In this document: piece by piece, positions 53,128 through 62,362 of the stretch
Layout of the letters: each line of letters begins with the position of its first letter
How positions within the stretch are numbered: position 1 is the stretch's first letter
Source: Rhodothermales bacterium
GTDB lineage: Bacteria; Bacteroidota; Rhodothermia; Rhodothermales; UBA10348
Length of the DNA: 64,000 nucleotides
Direction of reading: 5' to 3'
Assembly: GCA_024711125.1 (NCBI GenBank)
Contig: JANJTM010000001.1
Location: 1-64,000, forward strand
The notes under the pieces: model-generated
What the model saw: the letters and a program-made list of their open reading frames with translations, nothing else
What the model was told of the DNA's origin: nothing
Database searches by the model: none
Program-made: the position numbers and the translations under genes

Positions 53128-53624
53128 GACAGGAACAGGTAGGGTTTCCAGTGCTCGTCGAGCGTTCCGACGAAATCGCGGATGAACATCACGTAGCTCG
53201 GTCGGAAAGGACGTTTTCGCAGCGGCATCCGGGCCTCCTCCGGCGTCCGGCTCCCCTTGCGGTTGTTGCAGGGTACGCACGCCGTAACGAGGTTCTCCCA
53301 CGTGTCGCGTCCGCCGCGGGATTTCGGCAGGACGTGATCGAGCGTGAGACCGTCGCGATCGCCGCAGTACTGGCACCGGTGGTGGTCGCGCCGAAAGACG
53401 TTCTTTCGCGTGAGCGAGATGTTCGAGAACGGCACCGCGACGTAGGCACGCAGACGGACCACGCTGGGCCAGGGAACCTGCGTCGACGGGGATCGAAGCC
53501 TGCGACGGTCGTCGGCGGCCACGAGTTCCGCTTTCTCGAGCATGACGAGGATCGCGGCGCGCTCGACGCTGCAGATCGTGAGCGCCCGGTAGTCCTGGTT
53601 GAGTACGAGGACATGACCGTTCAC
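53124..53624 (-). CDS. HNH endonuclease family protein
   Basis: A 166-residue protein. The HNH core is complete: FRRDHHRCQYCGDRDGLTLDHVLPKSRGG near residue 78 with the first Cys pair and catalytic His, then TWENLVTACVPCNNRKGSRTP with the Asn and second Cys pair. The N-terminal NGHVLVLNQDYRALTICSVERA is a widespread stand-alone HNH form in many bacterial genomes, of unknown role. Not linked to any intron, phage or restriction gene here. Four-base overlap with the small membrane protein downstream. Confidence 0.9.
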   Translation of the reverse strand: MNGHVLVLNQDYRALTICSVERAAILVMLEKAELVAADDRRRLRSPSTQVPWPSVVRLRAYVAVPFSNISLTRKNVFRRDHHRCQYCGDRDGLTLDHVLPKSRGGRDTWENLVTACVPCNNRKGSRTPEEARMPLRKRPFRPSYVMFIRDFVGTLDEHWKPYLFLS

Positions 53625-53810
53625 GGCCGCGACCCTCCGCGCCGTTTGCCGGTCACGCCGGCCTCGACGCCTTTCTGCCGGATGCCTATCCCGAAAACAC
53701 TTCCTCCGCCGCGTGCATAACGGCTATCAAAAGTCCCGGAACCCCGCGCCTCCCAAGTATCGGCAATGCAGGGGTTTCAGGCAAGAGGGATCCCGGACCG
53801 CAGTAACGGC

Positions 53811-54620
53811 TCACCGGATGACTACGTCGTCACCCACCCGGACTTCGCCGGGACCGCGGGGTACGAGGTTGACGCCGAAGCGTACGCCCCCGCCCCAGCG
53901 CCGGAAGGCGGCGAGTGCGCGCAAGACCCCGTCCGAACGGCGACCATCCACCGGATCGGTGTCCACGACCACGCATCGCTTGCAGGGCTTCACCCCGTCG
54001 AACCGGACCGCACCGACCGACAGCCGTCGCCAGTCGTCCTCGGCAAACGCCGGCGACCCGTCGACCACGAGATTCGGGCGGAAGCGGTCCATCGAGAGCG
54101 TGCGCCCGACCCGTCGCTCGACGTCGGCCAGGGAGGATGCAGACGCCAGCAGGAGCGGGTAGCCGTCGGCGAAGGATACCGTGTCGCCGGGTTGGCCGTA
54201 CCGGGGATCCACGGCCCGGCGGGAGACGGACGGAAGGTGGACCAGCCGGCACCGACGGCCCAGCGCCTCGCTGACCCACGCGTCGGCCTCGGAAGGGCCG
54301 CTCACGGCGACGACCTCGTCCTTCCAGACCCGGACCGGGGCGCTTTCGCCCGGTGCCGCCACGCGGGGTATCCAGGCGGAACCGCGACCCCCGGCAGCGA
54401 GCCGGAAGCCCTCGCCCTCCGGCTTGACCGAGACGCCGAACATGGCGGGCACCTCGCGACGCGTGAGGAACAGGCCGTCGGGATCCACGACCATCCACCG
54501 GCGGTCGTCCCGGAGGCCCGGGCCCTCGACGACGGCCGACTCCACTTCGATTCCCCCCAGCGACTTGACCGGGTAGATCCGGATCGACGCGAGTCGTGCG
54601 ACGGGCTCTGCGGAATTCAT
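53811..54620 (-). CDS. MOSC domain protein (YcbX-like)
   Basis: A 269-residue protein. MOSC N-terminal beta-barrel domain (RLASIRIYPVKSLGGIEVE) followed by the MOSC domain with FRPNLVVDG near residue 180 and the conserved Cys pair KPCKRCVVVDTDP near residue 213. MOSC enzymes bind molybdenum cofactor and take part in reduction of N-hydroxylated compounds (YcbX in E. coli, mARC in eukaryotes). No ferredoxin domain is attached, unlike full YcbX. Its start overlaps the stop of the M28 peptidase gene by four bases. Confidence 0.9.
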   Translation of the reverse strand: MNSAEPVARLASIRIYPVKSLGGIEVESAVVEGPGLRDDRRWMVVDPDGLFLTRREVPAMFGVSVKPEGEGFRLAAGGRGSAWIPRVAAPGESAPVRVWKDEVVAVSGPSEADAWVSEALGRRCRLVHLPSVSRRAVDPRYGQPGDTVSFADGYPLLLASASSLADVERRVGRTLSMDRFRPNLVVDGSPAFAEDDWRRLSVGAVRFDGVKPCKRCVVVDTDPVDGRRSDGVLRALAAFRRWGGGVRFGVNLVPRGPGEVRVGDDVVIR

Positions 54621-55594
54621 TTCCGGCGCGGCGGCACCTGCCCGAGAGACCGGTCGATCGCGGCAACCGAGGCGATGACGGTCTCGACGGCCCCGACGAA
54701 GAAGTCGGGCCGGATTCGCTCCACGTCATCGGTCGGGCGGTGGTAGTCGTCGTGGTCCTCGACGCCGAAATAGACGAAGGGGATGCCCTGCGCATGGAAC
54801 GCGGCGTGGTCCGACTGACGGGTCCAGTCATTCCCTCCGTCACCGGGCCGGTCGTGGCCGAACAGGAGCTTCACCGGCGCCTCGTCGACGATCGGGGCTA
54901 GTATCTCGAGCAGCGCCGGGGTGTGGTACGTGCCGGCGGCGTACAATTCTCCGCGCTCGTTTCTCCCGACCATGTCCATGTTGACGTTGACCGCGAGGTC
55001 GTCGAGCGGCACGGGCGGAGCGGCCACCAACGCGCGCGCACCCTGCAGGCCCACTTCCTCGGCATCGAGAGCGGCGAAGACGATGCGATGCCTCGTGGGA
55101 TGCGCCCTGAACCACGCTGCGGCGGCAAGGAGCGCCGCGGTGCCGGACGCGTTGTCGTCGGCGCCGTTGTAGACCACGCCGTTCCGCGTGCCCAGGTGGT
55201 CGAAATGTGCCGTCACCACGATCGTGCGTCCGCCGGTCTCCCGGCCGGGCAGGACGCCGACCACGTTGGCGGCCTCACCCAGACCCGTTTCGAACGGGTG
55301 GACGTACGCATCGCCGGCCGGCTCGAGCCCGATGTCCCGGAATCGACCGACGAGCCAGTCGCGCACGGTCGCGTTCTCGGGGGTGCCCGTACCCCGCCCG
55401 GCGCGTGCGTCGTCAGACAGCCACGCGAGATCGGCCAGCAGCCGCTCCCGGGCCGCGGCGTCCAGCGCCGGCCAGCGGACATCCGACACGTTCGACGACG
55501 GTTCGGGCACCGTGGAATCGGGACCGTCAGGCACGGGCTCGGCGCAGGCCGCGGGAGACAGCAGCACGAGGAGGAGCGAGAGGATCGGACGCAT
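54617..55594 (-). CDS. M28 family zinc metallopeptidase
   Basis: A 325-residue exported aminopeptidase-type enzyme. Signal sequence 1-17 with a Cys at residue 17 (SPAACAEP), possibly a lipoprotein although the lipobox lacks Leu at -3. All metal and catalytic residues of M28 are visible: His in TAHFDHLG, Asp in YNGADDNASG, Glu-Glu in ALDAEEVG, Asp in NVNMDMVG and His in SDHAAFHAQG. It degrades peptides in the periplasm. A longer upstream frame was rejected since it runs through psuG on the other strand. Confidence 0.9.
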   Translation of the reverse strand: MRPILSLLLVLLSPAACAEPVPDGPDSTVPEPSSNVSDVRWPALDAAARERLLADLAWLSDDARAGRGTGTPENATVRDWLVGRFRDIGLEPAGDAYVHPFETGLGEAANVVGVLPGRETGGRTIVVTAHFDHLGTRNGVVYNGADDNASGTAALLAAAAWFRAHPTRHRIVFAALDAEEVGLQGARALVAAPPVPLDDLAVNVNMDMVGRNERGELYAAGTYHTPALLEILAPIVDEAPVKLLFGHDRPGDGGNDWTRQSDHAAFHAQGIPFVYFGVEDHDDYHRPTDDVERIRPDFFVGAVETVIASVAAIDRSLGQVPPRRK

Positions 55595-55666
55595 GGCTAC
55601 GGGACGAATGACGAAGAAACCCGCCGGGCCCCGCGCGGTTTCGATGCCGTCCCCACTGCCGTGCCC

Positions 55667-56566
55667 ATGCCGGACGCCCACGCCGGAGCCGCTCTCGTCG
55701 CCCTGGAGTCCTCTGTCATCGCGCAGGGGCTGCCGCGTCCGCACAATCTCGCTCTCGCGCGGACCGTCGAGGCCGCCATCCGGGACGAAGGCGCCGAGCC
55801 ACGGACTACCGCCATCCTGGAGGGTCGGCCGGTCGCAGGGGTCGACGACGAAACGCTTGTACGGCTTTCCGCCACCGACGGCCTCGCCAAGGCAAACCTC
55901 GCGAATCTCGCCGCCATCCTCGCGACCCGGCGAACCGCGGCCACGACGGTCGCGACGACGGCCTGGATCGCTCATCGGGCCGGAATCCGGGTCATGGCGA
56001 CCGGGGGCATCGGGGGCGTGCACAGGACGGTCGGAGAGGAACCGTCCCACGACGTGTCGTCCGACCTGACCGCGCTGGCGTCGATACCCGTCACGGTGGT
56101 CTCCTCGGGCCCGAAGACCCTGCTGGATCTTCCCGCAACCCGCGAGCGGCTCGAAACGGCCGGAGTGACCGTCGTCGGATGGCGCACCGACCGCATGCCC
56201 GGCTTCTGGGTGGCCGATTCGGGCCTTCCGGTGGATGTGCGCTGTGACTCGGCCGCCCAGGTCGCCGACATCGTAGGGGCGCGAGACCGGCACGGCCTCC
56301 CGGCGGCGGTGCTCGTGTGCGTCCCGGTACCCGAATCGCATGCCGTGGAGCCCGGCACCATCGAGCCGGCGATACGGGAAGCGATGCTCGCGGCCCGTGA
56401 GCGGGGCGTCGCCGCAGGCGCTGTCACGCCGTTCGTCCTCGCCTGGCTTCGCGAGACGGTCGGCGACCGGCTGCTGAACGCCAACCTGGCCCTCCTCGAG
56501 CGCAACGCCCGCGTCGCGGCCCGCGTCGCCCTCGCACTCGCCGGACGCCCGGACCGCCTCTCCTGA
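55667..56566 (+). CDS. psuG: Pseudouridine-5'-phosphate glycosidase
   Basis: A 299-residue PsuG. Conserved stretches are LVALESSVIAQGLPRPHN at the start, AILEGRPVAGV near residue 47, VMATGGIGGVHRT near residue 109, VVSSGPKTLLD near residue 145, and GAVTPFVLAWLRE near residue 250. The enzyme splits pseudouridine 5'-phosphate into uracil and ribose 5-phosphate. The kinase partner psuK, normally next to it, is not seen in the window. It is 72 bases from M28 on the opposite strand and converges with ddl. Confidence 0.93.
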   Translation: MPDAHAGAALVALESSVIAQGLPRPHNLALARTVEAAIRDEGAEPRTTAILEGRPVAGVDDETLVRLSATDGLAKANLANLAAILATRRTAATTVATTAWIAHRAGIRVMATGGIGGVHRTVGEEPSHDVSSDLTALASIPVTVVSSGPKTLLDLPATRERLETAGVTVVGWRTDRMPGFWVADSGLPVDVRCDSAAQVADIVGARDRHGLPAAVLVCVPVPESHAVEPGTIEPAIREAMLAARERGVAAGAVTPFVLAWLRETVGDRLLNANLALLERNARVAARVALALAGRPDRLS

Positions 56567-56572
56567 CGTGCC

Positions 56573-57811
56573 TCAGCGTGTTCCCTTCGCGCCCTTGAGC
56601 CCGCCCAGGTCCTTCTCGGACAACAGGTTGACGTCGTACGAGCGCACCCGGTGGGTCCGGTCCCGGTGCTGCGCGAAGGCGATCTCGACGAGACGGTCCA
56701 CGAGCCGGTCGAAGGGTATGCCGCTCGGCTCCCACAGGTAGAAGGAGAGCGAGCCCGGGATGGTGTTGATCTCGTTGAAATACAACTCGCCGGTCCCGCC
56801 GTCCCGGAGAAAGTCGATGCGGGCGACCCCCGCGCACTCGAACGTGCGGAAGACACGGACCGCGAGGTCGCGGGCCCTTGCCGCCTCCTCGTCGGCGAGC
56901 GGAGCGGGAATCAGCCGGTCGAGCGAGGCCATGCCCTCCCCGGCGGCCGGAGCCTGCCGGGCCCCCTTGGCACTGGAGCCCGCTCCGAGGTACTTGTCCC
57001 GGAAGGACAGCACGGCATCCTTCATGACCGGCTCCTCGAGCACGCTGGCGATCGCTTCGTCGGGATCCCCCAGCACCGAGCAGTTGATCTCGCGCAGCGG
57101 GTGTACGGCGCGCTCGACGATCACCTTGCCGTCGTAGCGGAAGGCCTCCTCGATCGCCGCGTCCAGCGCCGACCGGTCGGCGGCCCGCGAGATCCCGATC
57201 GAGGATCCCAGCCGCGCCGGCTTGACGATCGCCGGCAGGCCGAGTTCGGCCTCGCAGCGCTCGAGCCATTCCGCTTCCCGACCCGCCCACGCGGCTTCGC
57301 GGATCTCCACGAAGTCGACGACCGGGATACCGTGCCGACGGCACAGGTGCTTGGAAACGACCTTGTCCATGCCGACCGCCGAGCCGAGCAGGGAACTGCC
57401 GACGTACGGCACTCCGAGGACTTCGCACAGGCCCTGCAGGCCACCGTCCTCGCCCGACCCGCCGTGCAGGACGGGAAAGACGACGTCCAGTTCGATGCGC
57501 TTCGGCCGCTTGAACAGTCCGACGCGCGGGGTCTCGAGCGCCAGGCGGTGCGTCGCGCCCGGAACGAGGGCGACTCGCTCGGCCCGCGAGCGCAGGCGTC
57601 CGAGGTCCCGGAAGGTCTCCACCTCCCGCAGCGCGTCGCCGGTCCACCACGAGGCGTCCTTGGCGATGAATACCGGCACCGGCTCGAACCGGCCCGTATC
57701 GAGGGCCGCCAGGGCCTGGAGACCCGAGATGATCGAAACCTCGTGCTCGGGGGAAACTCCTCCGAACACCACGCCTACCGCGGGACGCGCCGGCTGGTGG
57801 AACCGCGTCAC
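56573..57811 (-). CDS. ddl: D-alanine--D-alanine ligase
   Basis: A 412-residue ATP-grasp enzyme, longer than usual Ddl (300-370) through inserted polar stretches near residues 260-300 and a tail of about 30 residues. Core motifs: AVGVVFGGVSPEHEVSI at residue 11, VFPVLHGGSGEDGGLQGL near residue 115, AIVKPARLGSSIGIS near residue 190, and FNEINTIPGSLSFYLW near residue 345. Joins two D-alanines for peptidoglycan. GTG start overlapping the pyrC stop by four bases. Confidence 0.93.
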   Translation of the reverse strand: MTRFHQPARPAVGVVFGGVSPEHEVSIISGLQALAALDTGRFEPVPVFIAKDASWWTGDALREVETFRDLGRLRSRAERVALVPGATHRLALETPRVGLFKRPKRIELDVVFPVLHGGSGEDGGLQGLCEVLGVPYVGSSLLGSAVGMDKVVSKHLCRRHGIPVVDFVEIREAAWAGREAEWLERCEAELGLPAIVKPARLGSSIGISRAADRSALDAAIEEAFRYDGKVIVERAVHPLREINCSVLGDPDEAIASVLEEPVMKDAVLSFRDKYLGAGSSAKGARQAPAAGEGMASLDRLIPAPLADEEAARARDLAVRVFRTFECAGVARIDFLRDGGTGELYFNEINTIPGSLSFYLWEPSGIPFDRLVDRLVEIAFAQHRDRTHRVRSYDVNLLSEKDLGGLKGAKGTR

Positions 57812-59103
57812 AGGGGCGCCTCCGTCCACCGGGAGCGGTTGTAGGTCGCCCAGGCCTTCCCGACCATGGGCGCGCCGATGAAGGGCGTGTTGCGCGAGCG
57901 GGAATGCACGTGCCGTTCCTCGAACGTCCAGCGCGTGGTGGCGTCGAAAACGGTAACGTTGGCCGCCTCGCCGACCTCGATCCGCGGCACGGCAAGGCCG
58001 AGGATCCGGCGCGGCGCCACGACCAGCTTGTGTACCGCCTGGGCCAGCGTGAGCACGCCCGGCTCGACGAGTTCGCGGACCGTCAGGCCCCAGGCGGTCT
58101 CCAGGCCCAGTATGCCGAACGGCGCGGCCGTGAATTCGACGTCCTTCTCGAAAGCCGCGTGGGGGGCGTGATCGGTGCAGATCGCGTCGATCGTTCCGTC
58201 CCGCAGCCCGTCCTTGATCGCCGCCACGTCGGCCGCGGTGCGCAGCGGGGGATGCATCTTGAGGTTCGTATCGAAGACGCTGTCGGCGATCGCCTCGTCG
58301 GTGAGGGCGAAATGGTGCGTGCAGACCTCGGCGGTCACGCGGATTCCGCGCGCCTTGCCCTGCCGGACCAGGTCCACGGCCCGGCCCGTGGAAATGTGCG
58401 CGACGTGCACGTGTCCGCCCGTGTACTCGGCGATCAGGATGTCGCGGGCGATCATCGCCTCCTCGGCGATGCCCGGGATGCCGGCGAGTCCGAGGCGCGT
58501 CGAAACCGCACCCTCGTGCATGTGCCCGTGCGGGTTCAGCCCGAGGTCCTCCATGTGGTTGACGATCGGCCGCGATAGCATCCGGGAGTATTCGAGCGCC
58601 GTGCGCATGAGCCCCGAATCCTGCACCGGCGCGCCGTCGTCGCTGAAGGCCACGGCGCCTCCGTCGGCCAGTTCCGCCATTTCCGTGAGCTGCTTGCCGG
58701 CACGGTCCACCGATACGCAGGCGATCGGGTGCACGTCGACCGGCGTACGCGCGCCCCGCTCGACGAGAAATTCCACCACGTCCCGAGTATGGATCGGCGG
58801 ATTCGTGTTCGGCATGCACGCGACGGCCGTGAACCCGCCGAAAGCCGCCGCGGCGCAACCGGTCTCGACCGTTTCCTTGTACTCGAAACCGGGCTCCCGG
58901 AGATGAACGTGCATGTCCATCCAGCCGGGCGAGACGTAGCGACCCGAAGCGTCGTAACGGGTCACGCCGTCGGCCGTGAGCCCGGCACCTACCGCGGCGA
59001 TTCGACCGTCGCGGATGAGCACGTCGGCCCGGGATTCGACGCCCGTTTCCGGGTCGAGCACGATGCCGTTGGAGATCAGGAGGTCGGGAGTCACGGTCGA
59101 CAT
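57808..59103 (-). CDS. pyrC: Dihydroorotase, class I
   Basis: A 431-residue amidohydrolase. The metal motif DMHVHLREPGFEYKET at residue 62, FTAVACMPNTNPP near residue 88, an Asp in VAFSDDGAP near residue 150, HMED and HVHVAHIST later, and CTDHAPH near residue 315 with the catalytic Asp. The DxHxHxREPG start marks class I, where Asp replaces carbamylated Lys in many lineages. Closes dihydroorotate in pyrimidine synthesis. Followed by ddl. Confidence 0.95.
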   Translation of the reverse strand: MSTVTPDLLISNGIVLDPETGVESRADVLIRDGRIAAVGAGLTADGVTRYDASGRYVSPGWMDMHVHLREPGFEYKETVETGCAAAAFGGFTAVACMPNTNPPIHTRDVVEFLVERGARTPVDVHPIACVSVDRAGKQLTEMAELADGGAVAFSDDGAPVQDSGLMRTALEYSRMLSRPIVNHMEDLGLNPHGHMHEGAVSTRLGLAGIPGIAEEAMIARDILIAEYTGGHVHVAHISTGRAVDLVRQGKARGIRVTAEVCTHHFALTDEAIADSVFDTNLKMHPPLRTAADVAAIKDGLRDGTIDAICTDHAPHAAFEKDVEFTAAPFGILGLETAWGLTVRELVEPGVLTLAQAVHKLVVAPRRILGLAVPRIEVGEAANVTVFDATTRWTFEERHVHSRSRNTPFIGAPMVGKAWATYNRSRWTEAPL

Positions 59104-59137
59104 GGAAGGACGGTCGCGCGGGCCGGTTTGTCGCGGT

Positions 59138-59144
59138 GAATATA
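59138..59144 (-). promoter_or_regulatory. Possible -10 element for pyrC-ddl
   Basis: The minus strand reads TATATTC 35 bases before the pyrC start, the best placed of the TATATTC elements in the window. No strong -35 hexamer. Confidence 0.42.
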
Positions 59145-59292
59145 GGGGACGTGCCCGTCCCCGGGTGCAGGAACGCCACGGGTCGACGACGCCGAAAGAG
59201 GCCGAGTTCGTCCAATCTTTGTCGCCTTCGTGTGGCACAGGGAACGCGGCCCCACGATACTTCGGACCGTTCCGGCATTCCTGGTTCCTGCC

Positions 59293-60411
59293 ATGGTTCC
59301 TCCGAGACTTCTCGCCGTCCTTCTCGCCGCCCCGCTCCTCGCCCTCCCGGCTTCCGCCCGCCAGGCGCCCGACGACGCCAACGTGCGTTCCGGCGGCGGG
59401 GCCCGGCTCACCCTTACCGGCGGAATCCAGGCGCGCGCGTCCTGGGGTTCGTCGGACGCGGGCGAGCGCTTGGGCTTCGGATTGCGCCGGGCGCGCTTCC
59501 GGATGAACGCGGCCCACGGCTCCGGCGCGGGTGCCTACCTGCAGCTGGAAGGGGCGGGAGGCAACGTCTCCGTGCTGGACTTCTACGCGCAGTACCAGGC
59601 CGGGGGTGCCCTCCGCTTCCGGTTGGGCCGTTTCGCATCGGCCCAGCCGCGCTCGCTCATCCTCACGTCCATGTTCCAGATCGACGTGGCCGACCGCGCC
59701 GCCATCGCCGAGCGGTGGGCCTCGGCGACGACCGGCAGCGACGGCCGTGACTTCGCCCTGGAGATGCGCTGGAAGCGTGGTGCCACGGAGGTGCTGGCGC
59801 AGCTCCACAACGGGGACGGCAACTGGGACCGCGCCCGGGGCAACTTTCGCCCCGCGATCTCGGGCGGATCGGCCACGGACGGAGGTACCGGTACGGCGCG
59901 GGCGTTCACGGCGTCGATCGAGCGCACGGTCGATGCGGGCCGTGGTCTCGTGGTCGGAGGATTCGCGGGCGTGAACCGACACCGGAACCCCAACGCGGCC
60001 GTCGACGGGGTGGGGCGCACGTACACGACCGGCGGCGTGCATGCCTACCTGGGCGCCGAGCCGGGATCGCAACCCGTGCGCGTGAAGCTCGATGCGCTCG
60101 CGATCCGCTACGAGGCGCTGCCGGGCGCCCCGGATCCTCGCCTGGCCACCGGGGTCTCGCTGCTCGGCGCCGCGCGGTTCGGCCGCGGTGTCGAGGGGTT
60201 CGCGCGCATCGAATCGTTCGATTCCGACCGGAACGACGCCGTGCAACCGGACGTGTACCCCACGGCCGGCGTCACGGTCAGCCCGTCGGCCCTCCGCGGC
60301 GCCCCGTTCCACAGGGAACGCGTCACCCTCGCGTGGCAGCGGTTCGATCCGGGAGCGGACGGACCCGGCAACGAGAACCTGGTATTTCTCCAGCTCCAGA
60401 TCGCGTTCTGA
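59293..60411 (+). CDS. Outer-membrane porin (OprP/phosphate-selective-like)
   Basis: A 372-residue exported protein. Signal peptide about 1-24 (LLAVLLAAPLLALPASARQ). The mature part is a run of amphipathic beta strands, such as FGLRRARFRMNAAHG, FRLGRFASAQPRS, MFQIDVADRAAIAERW and ARAFTASIERTV, and it ends in Phe (FLQLQIAF) like outer-membrane barrels. The LRRARFR... start and GRFASAQPR loop recall OprP-type porins. Substrate not known. It is five bases from alr and likely cotranscribed. Confidence 0.72.
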   Translation: MVPPRLLAVLLAAPLLALPASARQAPDDANVRSGGGARLTLTGGIQARASWGSSDAGERLGFGLRRARFRMNAAHGSGAGAYLQLEGAGGNVSVLDFYAQYQAGGALRFRLGRFASAQPRSLILTSMFQIDVADRAAIAERWASATTGSDGRDFALEMRWKRGATEVLAQLHNGDGNWDRARGNFRPAISGGSATDGGTGTARAFTASIERTVDAGRGLVVGGFAGVNRHRNPNAAVDGVGRTYTTGGVHAYLGAEPGSQPVRVKLDALAIRYEALPGAPDPRLATGVSLLGAARFGRGVEGFARIESFDSDRNDAVQPDVYPTAGVTVSPSALRGAPFHRERVTLAWQRFDPGADGPGNENLVFLQLQIAF

Positions 60412-60416
60412 ACGCC

Positions 60417-61550
60417 ATGCCCACGCTCCTTCCTGACGATCCCGCCTCGGCCGTCGCCGAAATCGATCTCGGGGCGCTGCGCGACAACCTGGACGCGCTG
60501 CGTCGACGAGCCGCAGGCCTCGACGTCGTCGCGGTGGTGAAAGCCGACGCCTATGGCCACGGGGCGGTGCCGGTGTCCCGGTTCCTGCGGGCCGAAGGAG
60601 TGGAACGGTTCGCCGTCGCCACCCTGGAGGAAGCGCTGGCGCTGAGGGCGTCCGGGCTCGACGCATCGATCCTCGTGTTCGCCGCACCGATTCCTGCCCA
60701 GGTGGAACGCTACGTGCGTGCCGGGCTCGAACTTACGGTCACGTCGCCCGAGGTCGCCGAGGCCGTCTGCGCGGCGGCGCTCCACGCGGGGCCCGTCCGG
60801 GCCCATGTGAAGATCGACACGGGTATGGGCCGCATCGGCCTGGCCCCGGACGACGCGGTCGGGACGGTGCGGCGGCTCGAACGGGCTCCGGGGGTCGAAC
60901 TCGCCGGGCTGTGGACCCATTTCGCCTCCAGCGACGAGCCGCAGGACCCCTGGAACCGGGAACAGTGGCGACGATTCCGCGAGGTGATCCGGAAGCTCGG
61001 CGGTGCCCCGGCGCCGATCCACGCCGCCAACAGCGGCGGCCTGCTCTGCAACCCGGTGGCCACCGACCCGGCCGAGGTGAGCGCCGTCCGCCTCGGGATC
61101 GCCCTCTACGGCCTGTACGATCCGTCGGAGGCGGTCGCCGAACTGCGGCCGGCCATGCGGCTCGTCTCGCGCCTCACGCAGGTGAAGACCGTCCCGTCCG
61201 GTACCCCGATCTCGTACGGTCGTACGTGGACCGCGACCCGCGAAACCCGCATCGGTACCGTGTCCATAGGGTACGCCGACGGCTATCGCAGGTCCCTGTC
61301 CAACCGCGCCGAGGTCGGGGTGCTCGGCGCGCGGTGCCCTGTGGCCGGCAGGGTCTGCATGGACATGGTGATGGTCGACCTCGGCCCCGACGGGCAAGGC
61401 GTACCCGCCGGCGTGGGCGACGAGGTCGTTCTGTTCGGCCCCGGAGGTCCGAGCCCGTTCGAGGTCGCGCGCTGGGCGGGAACGATAACTTACGAGGTCG
61501 TCTGCGGCATCACGGGCCGCGTGGAACGCCGGGTTCTGCCGGCGCGCTGA
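60417..61550 (+). CDS. alr: Alanine racemase
   Basis: A 377-residue PLP enzyme. PLP Lys in VVKADAYGHGA near residue 42; the catalytic Tyr in PISYGRTW near residue 267; HIKIDTGMGRIG-type stretch (VKIDTGMGRIG) near residue 130; CMDMVMVDL near residue 310. Full length. Makes D-alanine used by Ddl, whose gene lies 2.6 kb away on the other strand. Confidence 0.95.
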   Translation: MPTLLPDDPASAVAEIDLGALRDNLDALRRRAAGLDVVAVVKADAYGHGAVPVSRFLRAEGVERFAVATLEEALALRASGLDASILVFAAPIPAQVERYVRAGLELTVTSPEVAEAVCAAALHAGPVRAHVKIDTGMGRIGLAPDDAVGTVRRLERAPGVELAGLWTHFASSDEPQDPWNREQWRRFREVIRKLGGAPAPIHAANSGGLLCNPVATDPAEVSAVRLGIALYGLYDPSEAVAELRPAMRLVSRLTQVKTVPSGTPISYGRTWTATRETRIGTVSIGYADGYRRSLSNRAEVGVLGARCPVAGRVCMDMVMVDLGPDGQGVPAGVGDEVVLFGPGGPSPFEVARWAGTITYEVVCGITGRVERRVLPAR

Positions 61551-61588
61551 CCACCGGCGGGACCCGCTTTGAATTTCCGGTCGAATCG

Positions 61589-61595
61589 TATATTC
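61589..61595 (+). promoter_or_regulatory. Possible -10 element for the two-component genes
   Basis: TATATTC 38 bases before the response regulator start. Same heptamer as upstream of pyrC and of the symporter. Confidence 0.38.
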
Positions 61596-61633
61596 GAGCG
61601 CTCGGCGTTCCACCCAAACACCGTCCATCCACC

Positions 61634-62341
61634 ATGGCCAGCACGTTCGATCCCTCCCAGTTGCACATCCTCGTCGTCGACGACGAAGAGGACGTCGCCG
61701 AGGTCGTCTCCCACTTCCTTCGCACGGAGGGATTCAACGTCCAGGTTGCCCATGACGGTCACCAGGCGCTGGACAAGGCGACGGGCGACATCGACCTGAT
61801 CGTCCTGGACATCATGCTTCCGGGCCTCGACGGGTACGAGATCTGCCGCCGGCTGCGTTCGCGCGTCGAGACCGAGACCATTCCGATCGTTTTCCTTTCG
61901 GCCAAGGCCGAGGAGGACGACCAGGTGAAGGGGCTCATGCTGGGAGCCGACGCCTACCTGACGAAGCCGGTGTCCCCCCAGGTCATCGTCGCGCACGTGA
62001 AGGCGGTGCTGCGCCGCTCGGGCATCGAGGAGAGCCGAACCCTGCAGGTGCGCGACCTCACGATCTACGAGGACGAGTACCGCGCGTCGCTGGGCGGAAA
62101 GGACCTCGGGCTCACGCTCACCGAGTTCGAGCTGGTGCGCTACCTCGTCCGGCATCCGCGCAAGGCGTTCACCCGCCAGCAGCTGCTCGAGACCATCTGG
62201 AAGGACGCCATGATGGTGACCGAGCGCACGGTCGACGCGCACATCAAGAACCTGCGCGAAAAGCTGGGCACGTTCGCGCGCCACATCCAGACGGTCAGGG
62301 GTGTGGGCTACCGGTTCGTCGAGGAAGACGTACAGGACTGA
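61634..62341 (+). CDS. OmpR/PhoB-family response regulator
   Basis: A 235-residue regulator. Receiver domain 1-125 with acidic pair DDEED near residue 16, phosphoacceptor Asp in LIVLDIMLPGLDG near residue 59, and Lys in YLTKPV near 108. The winged-helix DNA-binding domain follows with LTLTEFELVRYLVRHPRKAFTR and TVDAHIKNLREKLG. The kinase gene is 21 bases downstream. Confidence 0.95.
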   Translation: MASTFDPSQLHILVVDDEEDVAEVVSHFLRTEGFNVQVAHDGHQALDKATGDIDLIVLDIMLPGLDGYEICRRLRSRVETETIPIVFLSAKAEEDDQVKGLMLGADAYLTKPVSPQVIVAHVKAVLRRSGIEESRTLQVRDLTIYEDEYRASLGGKDLGLTLTEFELVRYLVRHPRKAFTRQQLLETIWKDAMMVTERTVDAHIKNLREKLGTFARHIQTVRGVGYRFVEEDVQD

Positions 62342-62362
62342 TTCCTTCGCACCCGGAGGACG

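Noticed and set aside
53124-53624. HNH gene as sign of a homing intron or phage
   Set aside because: It is a stand-alone gene in an operon-like pair, with no intron structure, integrase or phage gene around it.
59104-60687. Minus-strand extension upstream of pyrC
   Set aside because: It is antisense to the porin gene; dihydroorotase similarity starts at the ATG at 59103.
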